Source: an uncultured Oscillospiraceae bacterium
Lineage (GTDB): Bacteria > Bacillota > Clostridia > Oscillospirales > Acutalibacteraceae
DNA length: 50,940 bases
Assembly: GCA_905198295.1 (NCBI GenBank)
Contig: CAJKBW010000007.1
Coordinates: 1 to 50,940, forward strand
Direction: 5' to 3'
Position numbers and translations under genes: made by a program. Shown here piece after piece: positions 25,265 through 34,297 of this stretch. Under the pieces are notes generated by a model. That model was given only the letters and a program-made list of their open reading frames with translations, was not told where the DNA came from and searched no databases. How positions within the stretch are numbered: the first letter of the stretch is position 1; every line of letters begins with the position of its first letter.

Positions 25265-26593
25265 TCAGCCGCCGATGTTCTTGATAATATCGTCCACCAT
25301 GTTGCGGAAGGAAGTGTCTTTTTTCATCCGTTCCTCCGCCCGGCGTACGGCATATACAATAGTGGAATGATCCCGTGTGCCGAATTCTTCTCCGATGGCC
25401 TTCATCGACAGATTGGTCACACTGCGGACAACATAGGAGGCCACCTGCCTGGCTTGGGAAATGGGGGCGGAACGCTTTTCGGAGCGGATATCTTCCGGCG
25501 AAACATTCATCGTGCGGGCCACCTCGGTGATCACCCGGTCAACCGTAACCGGTGCGGGCTGGCTGTCGTTGCGGATGTCGCGGATAGCGCTCTGCGCAAC
25601 GGTAAGCGAAGGCTGAATGCCCTCAAGCTGGCACTGTGCACGCATGAATTTTACTGCACCCTCCAGCTGCCGCACGTTGCTCTTGAGCTGATTGGCGATA
25701 TATTCGGCAATATCGTCGCTGATCGGCATTTCCAGCATCTGCGCCTTGCGCTTGATGATGGCAATACGGGTTTCGAGATCCGGCGGCTGAATATCGGCGA
25801 GAAGCCCCATTTCAAAACGATTGCGCAGCCGGTCCTCAAGCGTAGCAATTTCCTTTGGCGGCCGGTCGGAGGCGAGTACAATCTGTTTGTTGGCCTGATG
25901 CAGAGCCTCAAAGGTATGGAAAAATTCCTCCTGCACACCGGTTTTGCCCGCGATAAACTGAATGTCATCCACCAGAAGAATGTCAGCCTTACGATATTTG
26001 GTGCGGAATTCCTGCGGGCGGTTGCTGCGCAGGGACTCGATCAGCTCATTGGTAATAACCTCACTTTTGGTATACAGAATCTGTGCGTCAGGAGAATTTT
26101 TTTTGATCTCATTGCAGATCGCATACAGCAGGTGGGTCTTGCCCAGCCCGGAGCCGCCATAAATAAATAAAGGATTATAATAGCCGGCCGGCTTGCTTGC
26201 CACTGCCTGGGAAGCGGCATGGGCGAATTTATTTGAGGGGCCGACGACGAAATTTTCAAAGGAATATTCACTTTTGTCGTCCTTGGGCGGATACAGGTTA
26301 TGGGGATCGCCGGCGATTTTTATCGGATCCGCCTGCGTATCCTCGCCCGACAGGATTTTCAGGCCGAGCGGAATGCCGAGCACCTGTTCAAATGCATTCT
26401 GCAGTTTGCCGGCATAGTGCTCGGTGACGATTTTCCGCTGAAAATTTGTGTGGACGTAAACCACCACCTCGCCGTCTTCAATCCCCTGCGGTTCGATACA
26501 GGAAATCCAAACGTTATAGGCCACTTCCGAAACATCGTCCCGGCTGCGCAGATAATTCAGGATCTCCGACCAGGCTTCTTTGATGGTTTCCAT
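25265..26593 (-). CDS. dnaA: Chromosomal replication initiator DnaA
   Basis: A 442-aa initiator that binds DnaA boxes and opens oriC. Domain I starts METIKEAWSEILNYL. The AAA+ domain III carries Walker A GGSGLGKT (146-153) and VDDIQFIAGKTGVQEEFFHTF, followed by ASDRPPKEI. Domain IV contains the DNA-binding signature GTRDHSTIVYAVRR. ATG 26593 follows GAGGAG at correct spacing; the open frame extends upstream without family similarity. Its promoter lies about 135 bases upstream in the rpmH-dnaA gap. Length is standard. Confidence 0.98.
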   Translation of the reverse strand: METIKEAWSEILNYLRSRDDVSEVAYNVWISCIEPQGIEDGEVVVYVHTNFQRKIVTEHYAGKLQNAFEQVLGIPLGLKILSGEDTQADPIKIAGDPHNLYPPKDDKSEYSFENFVVGPSNKFAHAASQAVASKPAGYYNPLFIYGGSGLGKTHLLYAICNEIKKNSPDAQILYTKSEVITNELIESLRSNRPQEFRTKYRKADILLVDDIQFIAGKTGVQEEFFHTFEALHQANKQIVLASDRPPKEIATLEDRLRNRFEMGLLADIQPPDLETRIAIIKRKAQMLEMPISDDIAEYIANQLKSNVRQLEGAVKFMRAQCQLEGIQPSLTVAQSAIRDIRNDSQPAPVTVDRVITEVARTMNVSPEDIRSEKRSAPISQARQVASYVVRSVTNLSMKAIGEEFGTRDHSTIVYAVRRAEERMKKDTSFRNMVDDIIKNIGG

Positions 26594-26727
26594 TTTGCTT
26601 TGCTCCTCGTCAGCGTATTGGGGAATTTCTATGTTTTGTGAATGAGACTCACGATAGGATAAACAACATCCATAAAAAGGTAAAGCCTTTGCCTGAAAGC
26701 AAAACAAGAAAAATACCCGTATATTTA

Positions 26728-26756
26728 ATTGTAGCATAATTTAAAATCCATTTCAA
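26728..26756 (-). promoter_or_regulatory. Promoter of dnaA
   Basis: On the minus strand, TTGAAA (26751-26756), a 17-base spacer and TACAAT (26728-26733), giving a leader of about 130 nt before the dnaA ATG. The rest of the 424-base dnaA-rpmH gap (26594-27017) holds CCCG/CGGG and ACCGCC/GGCGGT hairpins near 26762-26805 but no clear DnaA box. Confidence 0.65.
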
Positions 26757-26955
26757 CGCCGTTTCCCGCTTTTCCGGGTTTTTTTTAAAGAAAACCGCCG
26801 TGAGGCGGTAAACGGGCAAAATGAGGCCTTTGCGCGGCAATAAACGCAGTTGGTAAAAATCGCAAGATGTTGTGGTTGAAAAACAAAGAGAACGGGACAA
26901 GCTACAAGAGGGGAAAAAAAGCGCCGGACAGAGCCATTTTCCGGCGAAAACGGTA

Positions 26956-26985
26956 TTGACTTTTCCGGCGGTTGTGGTTTATAAT
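26956..26985 (+). promoter_or_regulatory. Promoter of rpmH
   Basis: TTGACT (26956-26961), an 18-base spacer and TATAAT (26980-26985), about 33 bases before the rpmH start. Near-consensus boxes fit a highly expressed ribosomal gene. Confidence 0.75.
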
Positions 26986-27017
26986 AAGTTTTCGCAAGGC
27001 GGAAAGGAGGATGACGC

Positions 27018-27152
27018 ATGCTTCGTACGTATCAACCGAAGAAACGGCATCGCAAAATGGAACATGGGTTCCGGAAAAGAATGGCCACGGCAAACGGCCG
27101 TAAGGTGCTGGCCCGCAGAAGGGCAAAGGGAAGAAAACAGCTCACCTATTAA
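27018..27152 (+). CDS. rpmH: 50S ribosomal protein L34
   Basis: A 44-aa basic ribosomal protein. It starts MLRTYQPKKRHRKMEHGFRK and ends GRKVLARRRAKGRKQLTY, matching L34 throughout except for a few residues (EHGF for the common VHGF). A full AGGAGG site lies 7 bases before the ATG. It is the first gene of the rpmH-rnpA-yidD-yidC-jag run on the right side of the origin and is followed at once by a terminator. Confidence 0.97.
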   Translation: MLRTYQPKKRHRKMEHGFRKRMATANGRKVLARRRAKGRKQLTY

Positions 27153-27181
27153 AAAAGGCCACCTTAGTGTGGCTTTTTTTT
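27151..27181 (+). terminator. Intrinsic terminator after rpmH
   Basis: A6-GGCCAC-loop-GTGGC-T8. It overlaps the rpmH stop codon and probably lowers transcription of rnpA relative to rpmH. Confidence 0.88.
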
Positions 27182-27308
27182 GTAGGTGGGGAACGGCTGT
27201 TGTATGCGGCCGCAATAGGGCAAGACAGAGTCCCGGCCTACGCAAAAAAGCAGCGGGACTCTTTTGCCGTTTTATATGAGGTGTTTTGAAGCGAGGAGCA
27301 GGGCCGGT

Positions 27309-27665
27309 ATGACAAAATTTGCGGTGATCAACACGAATAAGGATTTCCGCACGTTGTATTACCGCGGAAAATCGCAGGTGCACCCCGCACTCGTAACCTA
27401 TGTGCGCAAAAATCGGCTGGGCTATCCGCGTGCCGGCATAACCACAGGAAAAAAGATCGGCGGCGCCGTGCAGCGCAACCGCTGCCGGCGGGTAATTCGT
27501 GAGGCTTACCGGCTGTTGCTGCCGCAGATTTCCGGCGGCTGGGATCTGGTGTTTGTCGCCCGTGCGCGTACGCTCAGGTACAAAAGTACAGATGTGCGTG
27601 CCGTGATGGAGGAGCAGCTTCGGGCGGCAGGCGTGCTGAGGGGAGAAGCGGAGACAAAGGCATGA
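27309..27665 (+). CDS. rnpA: Ribonuclease P protein component
   Basis: A 118-aa basic protein subunit of RNase P, which matures tRNA 5' ends. The N-terminal NTNKDFRTLYYRGKSQVHPAL and the RNR signature GAVQRNRCRRVIREAYR are clear, followed by WDLVFVARART. ATG 27309 is chosen because GAGGAG lies about nine bases upstream and because similarity begins there. Its TGA overlaps the ATG of yidD by four bases, so the two are translationally coupled. Confidence 0.96.
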   Translation: MTKFAVINTNKDFRTLYYRGKSQVHPALVTYVRKNRLGYPRAGITTGKKIGGAVQRNRCRRVIREAYRLLLPQISGGWDLVFVARARTLRYKSTDVRAVMEEQLRAAGVLRGEAETKA

Positions 27666-27910
27666 AAAAGGTGCTGATCGGGCTGATTCATTTTTATCAG
27701 CGGGCGATTTCTGCACATACGCCGCCTTCCTGCCGGTTTGTGCCTACCTGTTCGGCCTATGCGATTGAGGCAATCCAAAGGTTCGGTGCCTTCAAGGGAA
27801 CCGCGCTTGCGGTGTGGCGGATTCTGCGGTGCAATCCGCTGTGTAAAGGCGGCTACGACCCGGTACCGGAGAAAAAGACGAAGCGGCCGCCCGGCCGCAA
27901 GCCGGAGTAA
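27662..27910 (+). CDS. yidD: Membrane protein insertion efficiency factor YidD
   Basis: An 82-aa protein that helps YidC/Sec insert membrane proteins. It has LIGLIHFYQRAISAHTPPSCRF, the YidD start with an amphipathic helix. The cysteine-containing VPTCSAYAIEAIQRFG and RILRCNPLCKGGYDPVP are the family hallmark. The C-terminal tail is basic (KKTKRPPGRK). Overlaps rnpA by four bases and precedes yidC, the universal order. Confidence 0.96.
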   Translation: MKKVLIGLIHFYQRAISAHTPPSCRFVPTCSAYAIEAIQRFGAFKGTALAVWRILRCNPLCKGGYDPVPEKKTKRPPGRKPE

Positions 27911-27988
27911 ACAGGAATTTTCGGGGGATTCCCCTTTTGGTATAGATAGGCAAAACGCTGAAGACAATAAAAACGGAGGAATGCCCGC

Positions 27989-29236
27989 ATGATGCAGATT
28001 TTTGATATCATAGCCATACCGCTCGGCTATGTGCTGTGGTTTATCTATAAGTATATCGGCAATTACTTTATTTCGATTTTTCTGTTTACGCTGCTTATTC
28101 GTGCGGCAACCTTCCCGCTGTCGCTCAAATCGCAGAAGGCCAACGCCGAACGTGCGCGCCTGACGCCCCGGCTCGAGCGGCTGCAGAAAAAATACGCCCA
28201 GGACAAGCAGAAGCTGCAGCAGAAGCAGATGGAGCTGTATGAAAAAGAGGGCGTGAGCATGACCGGCGGCTGCCTGCCGATGGTCATCCAGATGATCGTC
28301 CTTTTCGGCGTTATTTCGGTTATCTATATGCCGCTGACCCATCTGGCGCATATTCCAACAGCAGTTACCAACGCCGCGATTGAGCGCACATATGAACTCG
28401 AGCTGATGACCGAAGCCGATAAGGGCGGTTATTATAAGGAACTGCGGATGCTCAAGGCTTTGGACACCCATGAAGCGGAGATCACCGCTGCGATTGCGGC
28501 CATCGGTGAGGAAAAGCTTGCGGGCAAAACCGCGGGCGAGTATGTCGATCAGATGAAAGGCATCGCGACAGATTTCCGGTTTGGCAATACGACGATGCTT
28601 GATGAACCGTGGAACGAAAAAGGCTTCGGCGGGATTAATCTGCTGTGGATCATCCCGCTGCTGTCGTGGCTGACTGCAATGGGTTCGAGCCTCATCTCGA
28701 TGTATTTCACCAAACAGGGCACGGCCAAGGGCGAAAAGCAGCCCGGTCAGGGATGCAGCAACGTGATGCTGGTCATCCTGATGCCGCTGTTCTCTTTGTT
28801 TATTACTTTTAGTGTTCCGGGCGGCGTCGGGATTTACTGGATCTGCTCGAACCTGATTGCTATCCTGCAGACGATTATTTTGAATATGATTTATAATCCG
28901 GCGAAGATTCGTGCCAAGGCGGAGGCAGAATATGAGGAGCGCCGCCGCAAGAAAGCCGAAGACAAAAAGCGGCTGGCGGAGGCGCGCAGGAAGGAAGAAG
29001 AAGAGCGGGTTCAGGCCGAAAAAGCCGAGCGTGAAGAGGCACAGGCGAAGGAAAAGGCGCGGCTGGAGGCGGCCAAGAAGCCCAAAGCGCCGTCGAAGAA
29101 TCCCAACAAAATCAAGCGCCGCGAGGCGAATGCCGGTGAAACAGCTGACGAGCAGGAAAATTTGACCCTGCCGCCGGAGGAAACGATGGAAGATTCTGTA
29201 CCGGCTGAAGAACCGGCTGAGAAAACAGAAGAATAA
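27989..29236 (+). CDS. yidC: Membrane protein insertase YidC/OxaA
   Basis: A 415-aa inner-membrane insertase of the short (Oxa1/SpoIIIJ) type without a large outer domain. TM1 is near residues 20-45, with the functional Arg in FTLLIRAATFPLS. The cytoplasmic hairpin is ERARLTPRLERLQKKYAQDKQK. GGCLPMVIQMIVLFGVISVIY is a TM region, an extended loop (about 115-215) follows, and the later TM helices contain LWIIPLLSWLTAM and MPLFSLFITFSVPGGVGIYW. The last 110 residues are a very charged coiled tail (REEAQAKEKARLEAAKK), longer than usual. It probably acts in ribosome docking. Upstream RBS ACGGAGG. Confidence 0.95.
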   Translation: MMQIFDIIAIPLGYVLWFIYKYIGNYFISIFLFTLLIRAATFPLSLKSQKANAERARLTPRLERLQKKYAQDKQKLQQKQMELYEKEGVSMTGGCLPMVIQMIVLFGVISVIYMPLTHLAHIPTAVTNAAIERTYELELMTEADKGGYYKELRMLKALDTHEAEITAAIAAIGEEKLAGKTAGEYVDQMKGIATDFRFGNTTMLDEPWNEKGFGGINLLWIIPLLSWLTAMGSSLISMYFTKQGTAKGEKQPGQGCSNVMLVILMPLFSLFITFSVPGGVGIYWICSNLIAILQTIILNMIYNPAKIRAKAEAEYEERRRKKAEDKKRLAEARRKEEEERVQAEKAEREEAQAKEKARLEAAKKPKAPSKNPNKIKRREANAGETADEQENLTLPPEETMEDSVPAEEPAEKTEE

Positions 29237-29330
29237 GCTTAAAACAGCGGAATCGCCGCTGTTCGGCTTCGCCAAAACAGCGTGCGGAGCCACATAGAGA
29301 AACCACGAGTAAAGAAAGGGATGTGCTGTC

Positions 29331-30206
29331 GTGCTCAAGGAAGCGATCAAGGAAGCCGCCACGATAGAGGAAGCCCGGCAGGCTGCTGCCGCGGAACTCG
29401 GCCTCACGGCGGACGAAGTGCAGATGGAAGTCCTGCAGGCCCCGCAGAAAAAGACGCTCGGCCTGTTTGGCGGATGCCCCGCGCGGGTACGGGTATTTGT
29501 GGAAGTTACACCGGCTTCTGCTGCGAAGGAATACCTGGCTCAGCTGCTCGAAGGCATGGGCGCGAAAGGCGCGTCCATCGCCGTGAAGGAAGAGGAAAAC
29601 GGCTGTGTATTGACGCTGGAAGGCGAGGACCTCGGCTTCATCATCGGCCATCGCGGCGATACGCTGGATGCGCTGCAGTATCTGACCGGCCTGGTGGCCA
29701 ACCGGGTGGAGAACAGCTATTACCGCGTAACGCTGGATATCGGCAATTATCGGCAAAAGCGGGAACAGGCGCTGTCCGGCCTGGCGCGCAAGATCGGCAA
29801 TCAGGCTGCCCGCACCGGGCGCAAAACTTCGCTCGAACCGATGAATCCCTATGAGCGCCGCATCATCCATACAGCGGTGCAGGAGATCAAAGGCGCCACC
29901 TCGTGGAGTGTGGGCAGCGAGCCCAACCGTCACGTTATTATCGGGCCGTCGGAGGATAATCCGGTGAAAAACCGGCCTGCGCGTTCCGGAAACCGCCCGC
30001 CGCGCGGCGCCCGTCCGGAGGGCGGCGAAAATCGCGGCCGCGGCTCACACCGCAGCGATGTTGCGCCGGAGCGTCCGGCGCGTCAGGTACGGGAATTTGT
30101 TCCGCGCAGCAATCCGCTGCCAACGGCCGACGGTGCCACGCCGCCAGAGAAAACGCAGTCTGAGGCGGAGCGCAATGCGACGCTGTATGGCCGTATCGAT
30201 CTGTAA
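29331..30206 (+). CDS. jag: RNA-binding protein KhpB/Jag (EloR)
   Basis: A 291-aa cytoplasmic RNA-binding protein linked to cell elongation and division in Firmicutes. The Jag-N domain is at about 1-50 (ending KKTLGLFGG). The KH domain is at about 70-145, with the loop IIGHRGDTLDALQYL. The R3H domain is at about 148-208 (NPYERRIIHTAVQEI), with R and H present. The C-terminal 80 residues are Arg/Gly/Pro-rich and low complexity, an unusual extension. The start is GTG 29331. It follows yidC and ends at an intrinsic terminator. Confidence 0.94.
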   Translation: MLKEAIKEAATIEEARQAAAAELGLTADEVQMEVLQAPQKKTLGLFGGCPARVRVFVEVTPASAAKEYLAQLLEGMGAKGASIAVKEEENGCVLTLEGEDLGFIIGHRGDTLDALQYLTGLVANRVENSYYRVTLDIGNYRQKREQALSGLARKIGNQAARTGRKTSLEPMNPYERRIIHTAVQEIKGATSWSVGSEPNRHVIIGPSEDNPVKNRPARSGNRPPRGARPEGGENRGRGSHRSDVAPERPARQVREFVPRSNPLPTADGATPPEKTQSEAERNATLYGRIDL

Positions 30207-30222
30207 GAAAGATTATAGGAAA

Positions 30223-30259
30223 AGAACCGGTTTCCCTCAATGGGAAACCGGTTCTTTTT
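30223..30259 (+). terminator. Intrinsic terminator after jag
   Basis: AGAACCGGTTTCCC and GGGAAACCGGTTCT pair perfectly around TCAAT, with a T tract after. It ends the rpmH-jag run before the convergent GH3 gene. Confidence 0.93.
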
Positions 30260-30293
30260 GTTTTTCACGATAATCAAAAAGCCAGTGGAAAAC

Positions 30294-31616
30294 TCAGCCG
30301 GCAGACAGCAGGCCTTTATCAATTTTCCAGTTGAGGATGCGCTCAACCGCGTCATTGACCCGGCTGACCGGGATAACGCCGCTGTTTACGGCAGACAGCA
30401 CATTGGCGTATTCCTTTTTCCAGTCGGCTGTCAGCAGCAGATCATTTCCCGCGAGCACGGCCATAACGGCAGGCGAGCTGCCGGAGGCGAACTGTTTGAT
30501 GGCACCCATCGACAGATCGTCGGTCATGATCACGCCGTCAAAATGCAGTTCTTCACGCAGAACGCGATGAACCTCTTTTGATAGAGAAGCTGGATAATCG
30601 GAATCCATACAGGTGACGATATTGTGGGAAATCAGAATACTCGGCACACCCTGCTCGATACCGGCGATAAACGGCAGAAAATCCTGCCGGATAAACTCCG
30701 ATTTATCTCGATGGTCATAAGCAATGCCCGCATGGGTATCGGTGCTGCTTCCGTAGCCGGGAAAATGCTTGAGAGCGCCGGAAATCCCCTCCTGTTCCAT
30801 CGTGCGTACGATGGCCGCAATTCCTTCCGCGGTTTTCTCCGCCGATAAGCCGAGCGTACGCTTATAGATATAGGAGCTTTTATCCGTGGTGAAATCGCAC
30901 ACGGGCGCCAGATTCAGGTTGACGCCAAGACTCAGCAGAAGACGGGATTTTTCCTGTGTATCACGGATAAGTCCAGTCAGGCCGTTGTTTTGATAAACAT
31001 TCTGAGGAGACAAAAACGGCGTGTCACACAGAGCCGGGTTGCTGCTGATGCGCACGACCGAACCGCCTTCCTCATCCGCAGAAATCAGCAGCGGGATTTT
31101 TGACGCCTGCTGATAACGGGCAATCATCTGCTGAACCTCTGCTTTGGTTTTGCCGCTGAAATCCTTTGCATACAGAACATAGCCGGCGGGGGCGTATTTC
31201 TGAATGTCGGCGGCGGAAAAGCTGTCCGGAAGATGGGGCATAAACATCTGTCCCACCTTTTCCTCCAGAGACATCCGGGCGAGGATGGCAGCAGCATTGC
31301 CGGCAGGCGCCGGCTTTGTAGTGGTGGCCGGAAGGGATGTAGTTGTGGTAGCCGGATCAGAAGAGGGGTCTGTAGGCTTGTCCGTCGTTGTGGTTTGTGC
31401 AGTTGTTCCGGCATTTGTAGTGGTAGTTGTGGTCGCAGCAGGGTCAGTTTGCTGCTGTGTGCCGACGGAGGTGGGGGAATCGGTTGTGCTTGTCGACGTA
31501 GTGGATTCCCCGGGAACAGAGGATACGGGTTCCTGCGCGATACAGCCGACCATGGTCAGGAGAAGAAGCAAAGTAAGAAGCAGCGCCCCTCCTCTGCTCC
31601 GATGAGAAATAATCAT
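30294..31616 (-). CDS. Glycoside hydrolase family 3 lipoprotein (beta-N-acetylhexosaminidase type)
   Basis: A 440-aa secreted lipoprotein. A signal peptide ends LLLLLTMVGC (Cys25). A Ser/Thr-rich linker (about 33-106) spans the wall. The GH3 barrel follows: LISADEEGGSVVRI (178-191), KHFPGYGSSTDTH (283-295, with the Asp-His dyad of the NagZ-type enzymes), and the nucleophile in MTDDLS (365-370, likely Asp366 or 367). It probably removes N-acetylglucosamine from peptidoglycan turnover products. ATG 31616 is preferred because GGAAAGG is upstream; the longer frame adds no signal. Co-directional with the MATE gene 58 bases upstream. Confidence 0.92.
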   Translation of the reverse strand: MIISHRSRGGALLLTLLLLLTMVGCIAQEPVSSVPGESTTSTSTTDSPTSVGTQQQTDPAATTTTTTNAGTTAQTTTTDKPTDPSSDPATTTTSLPATTTKPAPAGNAAAILARMSLEEKVGQMFMPHLPDSFSAADIQKYAPAGYVLYAKDFSGKTKAEVQQMIARYQQASKIPLLISADEEGGSVVRISSNPALCDTPFLSPQNVYQNNGLTGLIRDTQEKSRLLLSLGVNLNLAPVCDFTTDKSSYIYKRTLGLSAEKTAEGIAAIVRTMEQEGISGALKHFPGYGSSTDTHAGIAYDHRDKSEFIRQDFLPFIAGIEQGVPSILISHNIVTCMDSDYPASLSKEVHRVLREELHFDGVIMTDDLSMGAIKQFASGSSPAVMAVLAGNDLLLTADWKKEYANVLSAVNSGVIPVSRVNDAVERILNWKIDKGLLSAG

Positions 31617-31674
31617 GTGCAGCGGACCTTTCCGAAAAGTTCTCTTTTTATTATTCCCTATTCTTTGTCCGCCG

Positions 31675-33045
31675 TCAAGAGGAAATCTCTTCTGAAAGCT
31701 GCCGCGTGAGCCGGTGATAGAGAAAAATCGCGGCGGCAGCAGCAAGAATTTCCGCGATCGGAAAGGTGATCCAGATACCAGTCAGTCCCCAGAAACGCGA
31801 CAGCAGCAGCGCGAGCGGCGGAATGATCAGGAACTGCCGGAGCAATGATACAGCCAGCGATGGACCGCCGCGCCCGAGGGCTTCAAAGGTGCCCGAAAGA
31901 ACCACACCCACGGCGGAGACGATAAAGCCCAGAGAGATGATTCGCAGCGCAGGTGTGCCGATGGCGAGCATTTCCGCATCGGCATCAAAAAGCAGCAGCA
32001 GCGTGTCCGGCAGCAGAAGAAACAGCAGTGTGCCCACGGTCATGATCACGCCGGCAGTCAGCAGGCTCAGCCGGACGGCGCGGTGCATGCGCGCATGCAG
32101 GCCCGCGCCGTAATTGTAGCTGACCAGCGGACGCATCCCCTGCACCAAACCATTCGCCGGCATATAAACAAAAGTCTGCAGCTTGAAATACACGCCGAAC
32201 ATTGCCACCGCGGCCTCGGACAGCGGCGTTAAAATCGCGTTGAGAAGCCCGACGAGCACCGACGGCAGCGCCATCATCACGCTCGAGGGAATGCCGATGG
32301 TATAGATTTTACGGATTGTCCCGCCGTCCGGCCGAAAACCGCGAAAGGAAAGGTGAATCGGCTGGGGTCGGAGGAAAAACCAGAGGACCGAGAGAATGCA
32401 GGAGACAAACTGCGCGGTCACGGTGGCGGCGGCGGCACCTGCCACCCCCATCTCCGGAAAACCAAACAGGCCAAAAATCAAAATCGGATCAAGAACGATG
32501 TTGGTGAGCGCGCCGATGAGCATCAGCACCATTGGCACCAGCATGTTGCCGGTAGCTTGAAACATCTTTTCAAAATAGATATGAAAGAGGTTCCCGCAGG
32601 AAAAACAGATGACAATCATGCTGTATTGACAGCCCATTGCATAAATATCGGGATCGTCGGCAAAAAGGCCGATGAAAGGTTTCGCAAACAGCAGGCCGAA
32701 CAGGATAAACAGCACTGCGTGGATGGCGGTCAACAGCAGGCCGTTTGCTGCCGCCGCGTCCGCTGCGCGGGTGTTTTTGGCGCCGAGGTTTTGGGAGATG
32801 ACCGCACTGATGCCGACGCCGATGCCCACCGCGACGGACAACACCAGATTCTGCAGCGGAAAAGCCAGCGATACGGCGGTGAGTGCGTCCCGACTGACAC
32901 GGGCGACAAAAATACTGTCCACGATGTTGTACATCGACTGGATGAGCATCGAGAGAATCGGGGGCACCGCCATGGAAAACAGCAGCCGGAATACCGGTCG
33001 GGTGCCCATCGGATTTTCCGATGCAGCGGCTTTCGCAGTGGACAT
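31675..33045 (-). CDS. MATE family multidrug/metabolite exporter
   Basis: A 456-aa membrane protein with about 12 TM helices in two halves, typical of MATE transporters that use sodium or proton gradients. The start MGTRPVFRLLFSMAVPPILSMLIQSMYNIVDSIFVAR and the block GIGVGISAVISQNLGAK match the family; substrate cannot be told. ATG 33045 has the RBS GGGAGGAAAG, and the open frame upstream has no similarity. Two inverted repeats lie just upstream and may be operators. Confidence 0.93.
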   Translation of the reverse strand: MSTAKAAASENPMGTRPVFRLLFSMAVPPILSMLIQSMYNIVDSIFVARVSRDALTAVSLAFPLQNLVLSVAVGIGVGISAVISQNLGAKNTRAADAAAANGLLLTAIHAVLFILFGLLFAKPFIGLFADDPDIYAMGCQYSMIVICFSCGNLFHIYFEKMFQATGNMLVPMVLMLIGALTNIVLDPILIFGLFGFPEMGVAGAAAATVTAQFVSCILSVLWFFLRPQPIHLSFRGFRPDGGTIRKIYTIGIPSSVMMALPSVLVGLLNAILTPLSEAAVAMFGVYFKLQTFVYMPANGLVQGMRPLVSYNYGAGLHARMHRAVRLSLLTAGVIMTVGTLLFLLLPDTLLLLFDADAEMLAIGTPALRIISLGFIVSAVGVVLSGTFEALGRGGPSLAVSLLRQFLIIPPLALLLSRFWGLTGIWITFPIAEILAAAAAIFLYHRLTRQLSEEISS

Positions 33046-33066
33046 GGGGCTTTCCTCCCAAAAAGT

Positions 33067-33083
33067 ATATTCCGCGGGAATAT
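33067..33083. promoter_or_regulatory. Palindromic operator candidate upstream of the MATE gene
   Basis: ATATTCC-GCG-GGAATAT, a perfect 7-bp inverted repeat 22 bases upstream of the MATE ATG. It fits a TetR/MarR-type operator. No adjacent regulator gene was found. Confidence 0.5.
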
Positions 33084-33100
33084 CCGCGCGATAAAAAATC

Positions 33101-33149
33101 GGCTGTATATTTCTCTGTTTTAATCTCAGAAACAGAAAAATATATAGCC
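33101..33149. repeat. Long imperfect inverted repeat upstream of the MATE gene
   Basis: GGCTGTATATTTCTCTGTTT and AAACAGAAAAATATATAGCC pair with two mismatches. The region is AT-rich, unlike its surroundings. It could be a regulatory hairpin or the scar of a small mobile element. Confidence 0.55.
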
Positions 33150-33326
33150 GAACGACAGCAAACGACGAAAAAAGTATACCATATCCCGCCTTCTTCCGCA
33201 ACCCGTTGGCGGAAAAAAGCAGGCATGGCCGTACATCCCGGCGCATATATATCCTTTGCAGCGGTGAGCAGCGCTGAGGAAAACAAATGATGTGCTTTCG
33301 GGCACAGGGAAAGGAATGCTGTTGTA

Positions 33327-34253
33327 ATGATGCGGTATGTGGCGGAGGGGGCGTTGCTGAATACGCCCCACAATCAGGCGGCGATACGCTCAGCGGCAGG
33401 ACTCGCGGAAGCAGCGATGACCGGGCAGGTGCTTGAGGCGCGGGCGGTGCTGTGCGATGCGGAACATAATCTGCATGTGGATATGCCCTGCATGGAAGGG
33501 ATCATTCCACACGATGAAGGGGCGATCGGGATACTGGAGGGCACCACCCGGGATATCGCGCTGATCTCGCGGGTGAGCAAGCCGGTATGCTTCACCGTGC
33601 AGGGCTTTGAAAATCTGGCGGACGGGCGCAGGCGGGCCGTGCTGTCGAGGCGGGATGCACAGGAAAAGTGCCGTTTTGAATATCTCGGACAGCTGCGCTG
33701 CGGGGATGTCATCCCGGCCAAGGTGACCCGGCTGGAAAGCTTTGGCGCCTTCTGCGATATCGGCTGCGGACTGCCTGCGCTGATGCCGATTGCCAGCATT
33801 TCGGTCAGCCGGATTTCCCACCCTTCCGATCGGTTTGCGCCGGGGATGGATATTTTGGGGGTAGTTTCTTCACTTGAGAACGGACGGATCTGCCTGTCCC
33901 ACCGTGAACTGCTCGGTACCTGGGAGGAAAATGCCGCTCTGTTTGCGCAGGGGGAAACGGTGGCCGGTGTGGTGCGATCGGTGGAGGAATACGGCATTTT
34001 TGTGGAGCTTACCCCGAACCTTGCCGGACTGGCAGAACCGCGGGAAGGGGTTCGCGTGGGCCAGTCCGCCGGTGTGTACATAAAGAGTATCCTTCCGGAA
34101 AAAATGAAACTCAAGCTGATTATTATCGATGCGGAGGACGCTCCCTGCGAAGCGGTACCGCCGCAGTATTTTATTACCGGAGGACATATCGATTCCTGGC
34201 GTTATTCTCCCCCGGCGAGTCCGAAAATCATTGAAAGCCGGTTTGACGGATAA
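33327..34253 (+). CDS. S1-domain RNA-binding protein (ribosomal S1-like)
   Basis: A 308-aa protein. The first ~100 residues resemble the N-terminal part of short S1-like proteins of Firmicutes (HVDMPCMEGIIPHDEGAIG). Two S1 OB-folds follow: about 104-170 (GDVIPAKVTRLESFGAFCDIGCGLPALMPI) and about 192-255 (GETVAGVVRSVEEYGIFVELTPNLAGLAEP). The likely role is binding mRNA or the ribosome. ATG 33327 follows AAAGGA at about 12 bases. It has its own terminator and stands apart from its neighbours. Confidence 0.87.
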   Translation: MMRYVAEGALLNTPHNQAAIRSAAGLAEAAMTGQVLEARAVLCDAEHNLHVDMPCMEGIIPHDEGAIGILEGTTRDIALISRVSKPVCFTVQGFENLADGRRRAVLSRRDAQEKCRFEYLGQLRCGDVIPAKVTRLESFGAFCDIGCGLPALMPIASISVSRISHPSDRFAPGMDILGVVSSLENGRICLSHRELLGTWEENAALFAQGETVAGVVRSVEEYGIFVELTPNLAGLAEPREGVRVGQSAGVYIKSILPEKMKLKLIIIDAEDAPCEAVPPQYFITGGHIDSWRYSPPASPKIIESRFDG

Positions 34254-34260
34254 CACAGCA

Positions 34261-34297
34261 CAAAGCCCGAAGTTTTGGCTTCGGGCTTTGGTTTTTT
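34261..34297 (+). terminator. Intrinsic terminator after the S1-domain gene
   Basis: CAAAGCCCGAAG and CTTCGGGCTTTG form a 12-bp stem with loop TTTTGG, then G-TTTTTT. Confidence 0.93.

Noticed and set aside
26594..27017. rpmH-dnaA gap as the main replication origin
   Set aside because: AT-rich parts exist, but no recognisable DnaA box or trio was seen; the dnaA-dnaN gap fits better, though both could contribute.
27506..29407. 633-codon minus-strand frame opposite rnpA-yidD-yidC
   Set aside because: Antisense of three well-supported genes; His/Arg-rich, low-complexity translation.
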